Shown: in pieces, positions 26,731 to 35,126 of the stretch
Numbering within the stretch: the first letter of the stretch is position 1
How the letters are laid out: the number at the start of each line of letters is the position of its first letter
Origin: Cellulophaga sp. RHA19
Lineage (GTDB): Bacteria > Bacteroidota > Bacteroidia > Flavobacteriales > Flavobacteriaceae
Length of the DNA stretch: 64,000 bases
Assembly (NCBI RefSeq): GCF_002813425.1
Contig: NZ_PHUL01000001.1
Location: forward strand, 248,001 to 312,000
Direction of reading: 5' to 3'
Translations under genes and position numbers: made by a program
Notes under the pieces: generated by a model
Told to the model about the DNA's origin: nothing
The model's input: only the letters and a program-made list of their open reading frames with translations
Databases searched by the model: none

Positions 26731-27558
26731 ATGAAGATGAGTATATTAACAGATTACGAAGAATACGCAGAGAAATTTATAGCTAAGTTCTGGGAGTTTC
26801 TCCCTAACTTAATAGTAGCAGCAATTATTTTAATTGTGGGTTTATGGGTAACAAAATTCATTAACCGTATGGTAGCAAAATTCTTTGCGGTTAAGGATTA
26901 TGACCCAACGTTAGAATCGTTTTTGCAAAGCTTTATTAAAATTGCTCTAAAAGTAGTTTTATTTGTATTAGTTATAACTCAGCTTGGTGTACAATCATCA
27001 TCATTGGTAGCAGTTATTGGTGCTGCTGGTTTAGCAATAGGTTTAGCACTGCAAGGTTCTTTAGCTAATTTTGCTGGTGGTGTTTTAATTCTACTTTTTA
27101 AACCTTTTAAAGTAGGTGACTTTATCACGGCACAAGGAGTAGATGGTACAGTTAAAGAAATATCAATATTTACAACAAAGCTAACTACTTTTGGTAATCA
27201 AGTTGCCATTATACCAAACGGACAGTTATCTAACAACAACATTGTAAACTACAATATAGAAAGCACAAGAAGAGATAAAATTACAGTAGGTATTGGATAT
27301 AGTTCTAATATTAAACTTGCAAAAGAAATTTTATTGCAAATATGTAGCGAAAGACAAGACATACTTAAAGAACCAATGCCAGAGGTATATGTTGCAGAGC
27401 TTGCAGATAGTTCTGTTAATTTATCTTTACGTTTTTGGGCTAAAAACGAAGATTTTTGGGCAGCACACTTTTATGTTATAGAGGAATTAAAGCTTAGGTT
27501 TGATGATAATGACATTGAAATTCCTTTCCCACAACGTGTTATGAATCAAGCTAAATAA
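26731..27558 (+). CDS. mscS: Small-conductance mechanosensitive channel, MscS family
   Basis: A 275-residue channel of canonical size. Three membrane segments lie at about 20-40, 65-85 and 90-120. The pore helix TM3 is Gly/Ala-rich (GAAGLAIGLALQGSLANFAGG). The beta domain includes LLFKPFKVGDFITAQG and VAIIPNGQLSNNNIVNYN. The frame could start at a TTG at 26710, but the ATG at 26731 gives the expected N-terminus (MKMSILTDYEEYAEKF); another ATG is at 26737. It releases osmolytes through the inner membrane on hypo-osmotic shock. It is a single gene with a terminator downstream. Confidence 0.95.
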   Translation: MKMSILTDYEEYAEKFIAKFWEFLPNLIVAAIILIVGLWVTKFINRMVAKFFAVKDYDPTLESFLQSFIKIALKVVLFVLVITQLGVQSSSLVAVIGAAGLAIGLALQGSLANFAGGVLILLFKPFKVGDFITAQGVDGTVKEISIFTTKLTTFGNQVAIIPNGQLSNNNIVNYNIESTRRDKITVGIGYSSNIKLAKEILLQICSERQDILKEPMPEVYVAELADSSVNLSLRFWAKNEDFWAAHFYVIEELKLRFDDNDIEIPFPQRVMNQAK

Positions 27559-27583
27559 TTAAATTTAAAATTGATAAAATTAC

Positions 27584-27620
27584 AACCTCATTTAACTACG
27601 TTAGATGGGGTTATTTTTTT
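27584..27620 (+). terminator. Terminator of mscS
   Basis: AACCTCATTTAA (27584-27595) pairs with TTAGATGGGGTT (27601-27612), with two G-T wobbles and a 5-nt loop, followed by seven T residues. It overlaps the stop codon of the converging tsaB. Confidence 0.75.
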
Positions 27621-28294
27621 ACCTTAGGTTTTACAATCATAAAGTCCTTAAGGTAGTATGGCTCAAAATAAGCCACATCTTCAAAATCTGAATTTTTAAA
27701 CTTAATAAATGACAATGTACACATTTCTTTAGCAGAAGGCACAGCATCTAAAATATATGCTGTATTTGTAGCGTCTAAAGTGTTTTTAATTTTTTCTGCT
27801 CCAGAACCTACAAAGTGTACTTTACTATATGTGTTTAAAACATCCTCATAAGAAGTTTCATCAATAATTTTTGCCTCAGTTTCTTTAACTTGAGTAAAAT
27901 CATTTAAGAAAACGGCAGAATACACCTCCATACGTCTTGCATCTAAAACAGCCACAACAGCTTCATTTTTTTTAGGTTTTGTTTGATGTGCTAAACTAGA
28001 CAACGTAGCAATAGAAATTAATGGCACATCTAAAGAAAAACATAATCCTTTGGCTGCAGAAACACCAATTCTTAAACCTGTATAAGAACCAGGACCTTTG
28101 CTAACTGCAATAGCGTTAATATCTTTTAGTGTCAAAGAAGCCATTTTTAAAGCTTCTTCTATAAAAATATGCAGTTGTTCTGCATGCGAAAAACTAGCAC
28201 TATTGTACTCTTTTAAAGCCAACACTTTTCCGTCTTTAGCCACACTTACAGAGCAGTTAGTGGTAGCTGTTTCTATATTTAAGATAATTGCCAT
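27611..28294 (-). CDS. tsaB: tRNA threonylcarbamoyladenosine biosynthesis protein TsaB
   Basis: A 227-residue ASKHA-fold protein with the N-terminal phosphate-binding loop ILNIETATTNCSVSV and the typical ISKGPGSYTGLRIG-like segment (AVSKGPGSYTGLRIGVSAAK). TsaB is the dimerisation partner of TsaD in making t6A37 on ANN-reading tRNAs. The ATG at 28294 is preferred over a TTG at 28303, because the TTG is part of a -7 box. That box is only 6 nt from the ATG, so the mRNA may be almost leaderless. The gene is isolated from the upstream efflux operon by a terminator. Confidence 0.95.
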   Translation of the reverse strand: MAIILNIETATTNCSVSVAKDGKVLALKEYNSASFSHAEQLHIFIEEALKMASLTLKDINAIAVSKGPGSYTGLRIGVSAAKGLCFSLDVPLISIATLSSLAHQTKPKKNEAVVAVLDARRMEVYSAVFLNDFTQVKETEAKIIDETSYEDVLNTYSKVHFVGSGAEKIKNTLDATNTAYILDAVPSAKEMCTLSFIKFKNSDFEDVAYFEPYYLKDFMIVKPKVKK

Positions 28295-28300
28295 AGCCCA

Positions 28301-28308
28301 CAAAGATA
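28301..28308 (-). promoter_or_regulatory. Candidate -7 element of tsaB, very close to the start codon
   Basis: Minus-strand TATCTTTG matches TAnnTTTG. Only 6 nt separate it from the ATG at 28294. Confidence 0.5.
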
Positions 28309-28321
28309 CAAGTTATAACAT

Positions 28322-28358
28322 AAAAAAAGTCCATTAAACATATAGCTTAATGGACTTT
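28322..28358 (-). terminator. Terminator of the TolC-type efflux operon
   Basis: AAAGTCCATTAA (28326-28337) and TTAATGGACTTT (28347-28358) pair perfectly around a 9-nt loop. On the minus strand a run of T residues follows. Confidence 0.85.
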
Positions 28359-28376
28359 AAAAATTATGTATTTAAT

Positions 28377-29708
28377 TTACTCTAGCGTAACTGGTATGCC
28401 ATAGTATATTTCTAATATTTTAATTCTGAATATGTAGTTGTATTTAGCATTTACCACATCTACAGCTGCATTATCTAATCTAGATTGTGACTGACTAAAA
28501 TCAAAAGCATTCATTAAGCCAACATCAAAACGTTCTTTAGCAAAATCATACGCTTGTTTTCTTGCATCGTATGTTTTTTGAGCAGCCTCATATCTTTTTC
28601 CAAAAGACCTAACATCTAAATATGCCTGATTGATACTTGCCTCTAATGCTAGCTTCTCTTGCTCTGCCTGTAGCTTAGTTTGCTCCAAATTAAGTTTAGA
28701 CCTTCTAATATTATTACGTACGCTAAAACCGTTAAATACAGGTACACTTAAACTCATACCATAACCAATACCATCATTCGCTGACAACTGATCTGTAAAG
28801 CTTGCATTGGTAATTCTTTTTTCAAAACTAGAGTAACTAGTATTGTACCCAATAGATGCACTAAGCGTAGGATACAGAGCTCCTTTAGCTATTTTAACAT
28901 CTTTTTCTGCTATATCAATATTTGTCTCTACTAATTTTATATTACCTCTAATTGTAAGTGCTTTATCATAAACTTCTTTTGCTGTATAATTATATATCTC
29001 AGACGGCGGAACCTCATAACTAGATTCTGCTATATCAAAATTTTGATAATCTGTAATTTGTAATAATTGAGCCAAAAATAATCTTCTAAGCACAACATTG
29101 TTTTCTCCGTTTACCTTTTGCTGCTCATAATCAGCTATAGTTGCTTCTAGTTCTAACAAATCTCCTTTTGGCACTGTACCAGCTTCAACTAGTGCTTTTG
29201 TACGTTCGTAATCTTTATCTGAAAGTTCAGACTGAAGTACTATAACCTTTAAAGACTCTTTGGCTGCTAAAACATCTAAATAAGCATTAGCCACATTAAG
29301 TACAATATTATCTTTAGTACCATCTAATCTGTATTGACTAGCAATAGTATTTAATTTTGCTTTGTTATAATTATGTATGTTACGCAAACCATTAAAAAGT
29401 GCAACTCCAGATGACAGACCAGCGTTTAGAGAGAAAAACGTACCAGATACCCTTTTATTTGTTGTCTGGTCAAAAGCAGAACCCTTACTCCATGAACCGT
29501 TAGTTGAACCATTTAAGCTTGGTAGAAAATCTCCCAAAGCATCAGACTCACCTAATTTAGTGCTCTCTAATTGCAGTTCTAACTGCTCTACATCTATATT
29601 GTTTTCTAATGCATAATTTATACATTCTTCAATACTCCATTTTTTTTGTTGCGCATTGGTTAATGTGGCAGCAAACAGAAGTAGTATTAGTGATATTTTA
29701 AGTTTCAT
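28377..29708 (-). CDS. TolC-family outer-membrane efflux protein
   Basis: A 443-residue protein with a signal peptide (MKLKISLILLLFAATLTNAQ) and two structural repeats of coiled-coil helices and barrel strands. Repeat marks include WSIEECINYALENNIDVEQ, AYLDVLAAKESLKVI and QAYLDVRSFGKRYEAAQKTY. The C-terminal half ends with the usual FSQSQSRLDNAAVDVVNAKYN. It forms the outer-membrane exit duct. It is the last of five genes, after the HlyD-type adaptor (31-bp gap) and the ABC components, so it serves this MacAB-like pump. A terminator follows its stop. Confidence 0.93.
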   Translation of the reverse strand: MKLKISLILLLFAATLTNAQQKKWSIEECINYALENNIDVEQLELQLESTKLGESDALGDFLPSLNGSTNGSWSKGSAFDQTTNKRVSGTFFSLNAGLSSGVALFNGLRNIHNYNKAKLNTIASQYRLDGTKDNIVLNVANAYLDVLAAKESLKVIVLQSELSDKDYERTKALVEAGTVPKGDLLELEATIADYEQQKVNGENNVVLRRLFLAQLLQITDYQNFDIAESSYEVPPSEIYNYTAKEVYDKALTIRGNIKLVETNIDIAEKDVKIAKGALYPTLSASIGYNTSYSSFEKRITNASFTDQLSANDGIGYGMSLSVPVFNGFSVRNNIRRSKLNLEQTKLQAEQEKLALEASINQAYLDVRSFGKRYEAAQKTYDARKQAYDFAKERFDVGLMNAFDFSQSQSRLDNAAVDVVNAKYNYIFRIKILEIYYGIPVTLE

Positions 29709-29739
29709 ATATTTTTGTTTGATGATATTAGTGTTTTAC

Positions 29740-30879
29740 CTACTCTTTATCTTCAGTAGTTTTTTCTTCATCATCGCCTTTTTTAACAGGCTCAGTTTTG
29801 TTCCAAATTTTAACAGCATCGTTTTCTGTAAGTCCAGATAGTATTTCTACGTTTACACCATCAGAAATACCAATTTCAATGTCTTTACGCTCAAACTGCT
29901 GATCTCCCTTTGCAACTTCTACATAAGGCTTATCCGTGTTTTTATCAAATTGCAACAATGCTTCTGGTAATACCATAACATCACTTTTCTTTTCTAATAT
30001 AAAAGATGCATTTGCACTATAACCAGCACGTATCATTATTCCTTCATCAACCACAACATCACCTTCAATTTTAAATTGTACAGCACCTGTTTCTTCAACT
30101 CCCTTTGGTGCAATAAACCTTAATTTAGCATCAAATTCTTTATCATCTACAGCTCCTAAACTAACTTTTAAAGGCATACCAACTTTAAGTTTTCCTACTT
30201 CACCTTCATCTACTTTACCCTCAAAAATCATTTTTTTAAGGTCTGCAATAGATGCTATAGTTGTACCATCATTAAAGTTATTACTTTCAATTACTTGGTC
30301 TCCTTCCTCTACAGGAATTTCTAAAATTGTGCCACTTACAGTTGCTCTAATGTTTGTATTTGCACTAGAAGAACCACCAGCAGAACCTTTTCTAATAATT
30401 TGATAATCTGCTTGTGCGTTAGATACATCTTGCTGAGCTTGGTCATACCTTAGCTTAATATTATCAAAATCTTGCTTAGAAATAACGTCCTTTTCAAACA
30501 AAGCCTTATTTCTGTCATACTCTAATTTTACATTATTTAATGCCAACTGCGCAGTTTTAACTCTACCACTAGCTTGGTTTAAAGACTGCTCATTAGGTAC
30601 AACCTTAATAACTGCAATTAAATCTCCAGACTTAACCTCTACGCCTTCTTCTAAATATATTTTTTCAATAATTCCAGAAATTTGAGGCTTTATTTCTACT
30701 TCTTCCTCTGGTACTAATTTACCAGTAGCAACAGATTTTTTCTCTATACTAGAGATAAATGGTTTTTTAGTTTCATAAGAAATTGAAGACTTACTATTTG
30801 TCTTAATAAAGAAGGCTGCTGCCCACAATACAGCCAATACAGCTACCACTATTAGTGTATATTTTAGCACTTTATTCAT
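29740..30879 (-). CDS. HlyD/MacA-type periplasmic adaptor subunit
   Basis: A 379-residue membrane-fusion protein. An N-terminal membrane anchor (about 5-26) precedes the first half of a lipoyl-like domain (KSVATGKLVPEEEVEIKPQI). An alpha-hairpin (about 100-165) is followed by the second lipoyl half (TVSGTILEIPVEEGDQVIES) and beta-barrel domains. A short acidic/lysine tail (about 360-379) is present. It bridges the inner-membrane ABC permeases and the TolC-type duct encoded next to it. It lies 33 bp after a permease gene. The substrate (peptide, lipid or drug) cannot be read from the sequence. Confidence 0.93.
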   Translation of the reverse strand: MNKVLKYTLIVVAVLAVLWAAAFFIKTNSKSSISYETKKPFISSIEKKSVATGKLVPEEEVEIKPQISGIIEKIYLEEGVEVKSGDLIAVIKVVPNEQSLNQASGRVKTAQLALNNVKLEYDRNKALFEKDVISKQDFDNIKLRYDQAQQDVSNAQADYQIIRKGSAGGSSSANTNIRATVSGTILEIPVEEGDQVIESNNFNDGTTIASIADLKKMIFEGKVDEGEVGKLKVGMPLKVSLGAVDDKEFDAKLRFIAPKGVEETGAVQFKIEGDVVVDEGIMIRAGYSANASFILEKKSDVMVLPEALLQFDKNTDKPYVEVAKGDQQFERKDIEIGISDGVNVEILSGLTENDAVKIWNKTEPVKKGDDEEKTTEDKE

Positions 30880-30912
30880 TTTGATTGATTTAGTTATATT
30901 TAGTTTTAATTT

Positions 30913-32175
30913 TTATTCTTCTCTTAATGCATCAATTGGTTTAATGCTTACTGCTCTTTGCGCAGGTATTAGTCCTATTAGCGTTCCTAAAACCACCATA
31001 ATACCTAATGCTCCTAACACATAGGAAATTGGCAAAGTAGGGTTTGTATATGGAAAATCTGTTCCTTGCGTAGCCGCATCTATACAAAACAATACAAATG
31101 CTCCTAACACAATACCCATAATACCAGAAACAACTGTTAAAAAAACAGACTCTAGTAAAATTAGGTTACGCACCTCTCTAGGTGTTGCTCCTAAAGCACG
31201 CCTAACACCTAACTCTTTTGTACGTTCTTTTACAGATATTAGTAATATATTACCAATACTTATTACACCAGCTAATATGGTTGCTATACCTACTATTAAA
31301 GACAAAAATGTAAGTCCTTTTGCAAAGCCTGTAATTCTGTTAAAAATTTCTCCTAAGTTAAAAGCACCAATAGCTCTTTCATCATCAGGATTAACTCTGT
31401 GTATACTTTTTAATACCGCTTTTACATCTTTTTCTGCTTGTATAACATCTGCATCATCATAAGCTGCAATGGTTAGCCAATCTACATTTTCTCCTGTATT
31501 GTATAATTTTTTATAGGTAGAATAAGGTATGTACATATCTGTATCTCCCTCAAAACCACCTCCAGGAACATATTTATGTACACCTACAATTTGAAAGTAA
31601 ATATTATCTACCCTAACAAATTCACCAATTGGATTTTCTCCTTCTTCAAAAAGTTCTTTTTCTGTACGCTCTCCAATAACTACAACTTTACGAGCTTGCT
31701 CTATATCTTCATCGTTTATAAAACGACCACCATCATATATTTTTTTAGTTGCTATTTTAGTATAAATAGGAAAATCCCCATAAACAGGTGCTGTACCAGA
31801 TTTTTGCCCTCTAACTACAGCTGCTTGGCTTCCTCCAAAAACTCCTTTTGCATTTCTTGGAGCTATGTATTGTATTTCTGGAATTCTGTTTTTTAATGTA
31901 TTTACATCCTCTAGTTTTAATTGTAAAGAACGTCCTGTTTTAAACCCTTCATAAGGCATACTTGTACTTTGTGCCCAAACAAACATACTGTTCATTGCTG
32001 TACTCTCAAAAGCACGTTCAAAACCATTATCTAAACCTTTTGCTGCACCAGCTAAGGCTATGTATATAAAAATTCCCCAAAGCACACCAACTACGGTAAT
32101 TGCTGTTCTGGTTTTATTTTTTCCAATAGAACCAAAAATCTCTTGCCAAGTATTACTATCAAATATAAACTTCAT
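30913..32175 (-). CDS. MacB-type ABC transporter permease (second of two)
   Basis: A 420-residue FtsX/MacB-type permease. It has one membrane helix near the N-terminus (TAITVVGVLWGIFIYIALAG), a large periplasmic domain (about 50-280), then three C-terminal helices. It shows the conserved VKERTKELGVRRALGATPREV and LESVFLTVVSGIMGIVLGAF. It follows the first permease by a single base, implying translational coupling. Together the two differ in sequence and probably form a heterodimer powered by the adjacent ATPase. The ATPase domain fused to classical MacB is separate here. Confidence 0.92.
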   Translation of the reverse strand: MKFIFDSNTWQEIFGSIGKNKTRTAITVVGVLWGIFIYIALAGAAKGLDNGFERAFESTAMNSMFVWAQSTSMPYEGFKTGRSLQLKLEDVNTLKNRIPEIQYIAPRNAKGVFGGSQAAVVRGQKSGTAPVYGDFPIYTKIATKKIYDGGRFINDEDIEQARKVVVIGERTEKELFEEGENPIGEFVRVDNIYFQIVGVHKYVPGGGFEGDTDMYIPYSTYKKLYNTGENVDWLTIAAYDDADVIQAEKDVKAVLKSIHRVNPDDERAIGAFNLGEIFNRITGFAKGLTFLSLIVGIATILAGVISIGNILLISVKERTKELGVRRALGATPREVRNLILLESVFLTVVSGIMGIVLGAFVLFCIDAATQGTDFPYTNPTLPISYVLGALGIMVVLGTLIGLIPAQRAVSIKPIDALREE

Positions 32176-32176
32176 A

Positions 32177-33406
32177 CTATTCGTCTCTTAATGCTACAAT
32201 TGGTTTAATCTTGGCCGCTTTTCTGGCTGGCACATATCCTGCAAGTGCACCACATATTATTAATAGAATGGTTGCAAAAATTGCAATTCCGGTGTCTATA
32301 TATGGATCGGTAATAAAATAATCTTCTAAAGTATCTCCCATTGCATTGAGGAGAACAGTACCTAAAATCATCCCTATAAAACCAGATATTGTGGTAATAA
32401 AAATGGACTCTAGCAAAATTGTGCTAATTACAGATTTAGGTGTAGCCCCTAGCGCTTTACGTATACCCAATTCTTTAGTACGCTCTTTAACTACAAAAAC
32501 CATAATATTACTAATACCTATAATACCAGCTATAATGGTACCAAATGCTACAAAAGAAACTATAATTTGCAACACACTTGCTAGTTGCTGATTTTGTTTT
32601 AATTGGTCTGCAATGTTTCTAATAAATAGTCCGTTTTCATCATTAGGATTGATAAACTTTTTGCTTTTAAGATATTTTTCTAAGCTATTTTCTAAAGACA
32701 TAGCTCCAGAATACCCTATTTGAGGTTTAAAGCCCAATACTATTTGCCCTATTTTATCTGTATTCTTTTCTATAAGTTGTCTTGTAGTATACGGTATGTA
32801 AATTTTTCGCTCTTCATTATCTCCACCATCATCTTGAAAAACTCCTATAACTTTAAAAGAACTACCTGCAATATCAATATATTCACCAAGAGATTCTTCT
32901 CCTTTAAACAAATCCTTTTCTACCAACCTACCAATAACTGCATACTTGGTTTTGTCTTTTATATCTTGATTGTTGATATAACGCCCCTTCATCATTATTG
33001 TCTTCTCGTTAAATTGATGAGAAGGAGCTACACCCATATTGGGATAGTTATTAGACTCGTTTTTGTATTTAACCAAACCGCTCCTTGTAATTCTAGGAGT
33101 AACATAGTCTACAAACATTGCAAAGTTTTTTTCAATGTCTTCAAGGTCACTATTATCAAACTCTATTTGCCTATCTGCTTTGTAACCAGAATATGGTACA
33201 GATGTTCTACCAGGAAAAATAAAGAATACATTGGTTGCGTCATCACCAAAAAATTTAGCAAATGTATTTGTAAGTCCGTTACCAAAGCCAAAAAGCACAA
33301 CAAAAATGAAGATACCAATAGCTACCGTAAAGCCCGACAAAAATGTTCTTAGCTTATTTTTTTGAATGGTTTCAAAAATTTCTTTCCAAGCGTCTCTACT
33401 AAACAT
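32177..33406 (-). CDS. MacB-type ABC transporter permease (first of two)
   Basis: A 409-residue paralog of the next gene, with the same layout: N-terminal helix (TFLSGFTVAIGIFIFVVLFG), periplasmic MacB_PCD domain and three C-terminal helices with VKERTKELGIRKALGATPKSV. Its ATG overlaps the stop of the ATPase gene by 8 nt (ATGTTTAG). The paired permeases probably arose by duplication and now act as a heterodimer. Such MacB-type systems transmit force to the periplasm rather than moving substrate across the inner membrane. Confidence 0.92.
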   Translation of the reverse strand: MFSRDAWKEIFETIQKNKLRTFLSGFTVAIGIFIFVVLFGFGNGLTNTFAKFFGDDATNVFFIFPGRTSVPYSGYKADRQIEFDNSDLEDIEKNFAMFVDYVTPRITRSGLVKYKNESNNYPNMGVAPSHQFNEKTIMMKGRYINNQDIKDKTKYAVIGRLVEKDLFKGEESLGEYIDIAGSSFKVIGVFQDDGGDNEERKIYIPYTTRQLIEKNTDKIGQIVLGFKPQIGYSGAMSLENSLEKYLKSKKFINPNDENGLFIRNIADQLKQNQQLASVLQIIVSFVAFGTIIAGIIGISNIMVFVVKERTKELGIRKALGATPKSVISTILLESIFITTISGFIGMILGTVLLNAMGDTLEDYFITDPYIDTGIAIFATILLIICGALAGYVPARKAAKIKPIVALRDE

Positions 33407-34100
33407 ATTGTGATGCTCTTACTTGGTCTACCTTTTTATCTTCTACTATTACACCATCTTTTAAGTGCACAATACGCTTACACATATCTGCAATATCTGG
33501 CTCGTGAGTTACAATTAAAATAGTATTACCTGCGTCATTAATCTTTTGCAAAAGATCCATAACCTCATAAGATGTTTTACTATCCAAGGCTCCTGTTGGC
33601 TCATCTGCCATTAACACTTTAGGTTCTGCTGCCAAAGCCCTAGCAATAGCCACACGCTGTTTTTGACCTCCAGAAAGCTCACTAGGTAAGTGGCCAGACC
33701 ATTGTTTTAGTCCAACTTGCTCCAAATATTTAAGTGCTTTTTCTTGACGCTCCTTTCTACCAACACCTTGGTAGTATAAAGGAAGTGCTACATTCTCTGC
33801 TGCACTTTTATAATTGATAAGATTAAAAGATTGAAATATAAACCCTAAGAATTTATTTCTGTACTTAGCCGCCTTTGTTTCATTAAGATTAACAATTGGC
33901 ACACCATCTAAAGTGTAAGTACCCTCATCTAAAACATCTAGCATTCCTAAAATATTAAGGAGTGTAGATTTTCCAGATCCTGAAGAACCCATAATTGCAA
34001 CAAGTTCTCCTTCTTCTACATTAAAATTGATACCTTTTAAAACGTGCAACGAATTGCTACCCATTTTATAAGACTTATGAAGGTCTTTAATTTCTATCAT
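33399..34100 (-). CDS. LolD/MacB-type ABC transporter ATP-binding protein
   Basis: A 233-residue ATPase. Walker A is MGSSGSGKSTLLNILGMLD, the Q-loop is FIFQSFNLI, the signature is LSGGQKQRVAIARALA, Walker B is VLMADEPTGALD, and the H-loop is VTHEPD. It is first in the five-gene efflux operon (ATPase, two permeases, adaptor, TolC). The upstream region has a TGTAC-TTA-GTACA dyad 23 nt before the start but no clear -7 box. Confidence 0.95.
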   Translation of the reverse strand: MIEIKDLHKSYKMGSNSLHVLKGINFNVEEGELVAIMGSSGSGKSTLLNILGMLDVLDEGTYTLDGVPIVNLNETKAAKYRNKFLGFIFQSFNLINYKSAAENVALPLYYQGVGRKERQEKALKYLEQVGLKQWSGHLPSELSGGQKQRVAIARALAAEPKVLMADEPTGALDSKTSYEVMDLLQKINDAGNTILIVTHEPDIADMCKRIVHLKDGVIVEDKKVDQVRASQYV

Positions 34101-34122
34101 TGGTGTTAGTTTTTTTTGGCTT

Positions 34123-34135
34123 TGTACTTAGTACA
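34123..34135. promoter_or_regulatory. Candidate operator upstream of the efflux operon
   Basis: TGTAC-TTA-GTACA is a perfect inverted repeat lying 23-35 nt upstream of the ATPase start, where a repressor could cover the promoter. No binding protein is suggested by the neighbours. Confidence 0.3.
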
Positions 34136-34363
34136 CCTGTAAGACTACCCAACTTATGTTTAGTTACAATTAAAATGTGAAAAAAATGTTAAAATTAAAA
34201 TTAGCAGTTTTAAAAAAACCACTATCCCATAAAAACAGGGATTTTATTAATCTTAATATTTTTAAAAAGTAAACAAACAACAAGCAATTATAGTAATTTA
34301 CTGTGTATAAGGATGCTAAGAAAACTAAAATTGTAGTGTATTACTACTAATAGAATGTTAAAA

Positions 34364-34594
34364 CTAAGCTTTCATTTTTTTATAAACGAAGTAAAATAAC
34401 ACACCAACCAGTACATATGGCACTGCCATTAGATACTTAATACCATTATTTATACCCTTTGCAACTGTAACATTACCCTCACTTTCTAAAACTGCTCTAC
34501 ACATTGCACATTGTGCTTCTGTTGCTTGAGGTAGTAAAAAAAACAAAACAAAAACAAAGAATAATATTTTTTTCATAGCTGTATTCTTAAACAT
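34364..34594 (-). CDS. Small CxxC membrane protein of the cytochrome oxidase assembly cluster
   Basis: A 76-residue protein of unknown function. A signal-like N-terminus (KKILFFVFVLFFLLPQATEA) is followed by Cys29-x-x-Cys32 (QCAMCRAVLE), a short soluble loop, and a C-terminal membrane helix (YLMAVPYVLVGVLFYFVY) with a KKMK tail. The CxxC should lie just outside the inner membrane, a plausible place to handle copper, a disulfide or heme. The ATG at 34594 overlaps the DUF420 stop by 8 nt, like other junctions here; an ATG at 34576 is the alternative. It is last of four genes with DUF420, SCO and an SCO-like protein. A role in oxidase maturation is inference. Confidence 0.75.
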   Translation of the reverse strand: MFKNTAMKKILFFVFVLFFLLPQATEAQCAMCRAVLESEGNVTVAKGINNGIKYLMAVPYVLVGVLFYFVYKKMKA

Positions 34595-35126
34595 AGTAAG
34601 GAGATATCATAACATAAACTACAACACCAGTAACCGCAACATACAACCAAATAGGAAAAGTAATTTTTGCTAATTTTCTATGTGCGTCATATTGCTTTAA
34701 GTAAGCTTTAGCATAAGTTCTCATTACCAAAGGTATTATTATAATAGATAATATAATATGCGTAATTAAAATGAACAAGTAAATATATTTTACAACACCT
34801 TCACCTCCAAAAGGCGTAGATTCTGAAGTCATATGATACGCAATATACATTACCAAAAAAGCAAGAGAGAACACTATACAAGTGGTCATTAAATTTTGAT
34901 GCAGCTTTTGCTTACCATTTTTAATAGCAATTACGGCTGCAATTAAAAACACAGCAGTAAGTCCGTTTATTGACGCATAAATAGGAGGTAAAAAAGATAA
35001 AGGCTCTACATCTGGTATTTTAACTTTAAATAAAAGAGCTACAACCACAGGCACTATAATAGATACAACTGTAATTATTTTATTAAACCTTTTCTCTTTT
35101 ACACTAGCGTCTTCAACCTTACTCAT
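34587..35126 (-). CDS. DUF420 (CtaM-like) membrane protein
   Basis: A 179-residue protein with five hydrophobic segments, and conserved His residues in KQKLHQNLM, IAYHMTSESTP, LILITHIILS-like and YDAHRKLAK positions. This is the DUF420 pattern. In Firmicutes the DUF420 protein CtaM is needed for assembly of aa3-type cytochrome oxidase. Its position between the SCO gene (8-nt overlap) and the small CxxC gene, near cox3 and cox4, supports the same role here. It acts in the inner membrane. Confidence 0.88.
   Translation of the reverse strand: MSKVEDASVKEKRFNKIITVVSIIVPVVVALLFKVKIPDVEPLSFLPPIYASINGLTAVFLIAAVIAIKNGKQKLHQNLMTTCIVFSLAFLVMYIAYHMTSESTPFGGEGVVKYIYLFILITHIILSIIIIPLVMRTYAKAYLKQYDAHRKLAKITFPIWLYVAVTGVVVYVMISPYYV

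Noticed and set aside
32720..33352. A 210-codon plus-strand frame opposite the first ABC permease
   Set aside because: It is antisense to a clear MacB-type gene and resembles no family; its composition reflects the complementary strand.
34224..34242. ATCCC...GGGAT hairpin downstream of the small CxxC gene
   Set aside because: The stem is only 5 bp and the T-run on the minus strand lies 5 nt beyond it; not firm enough to list as a terminator.
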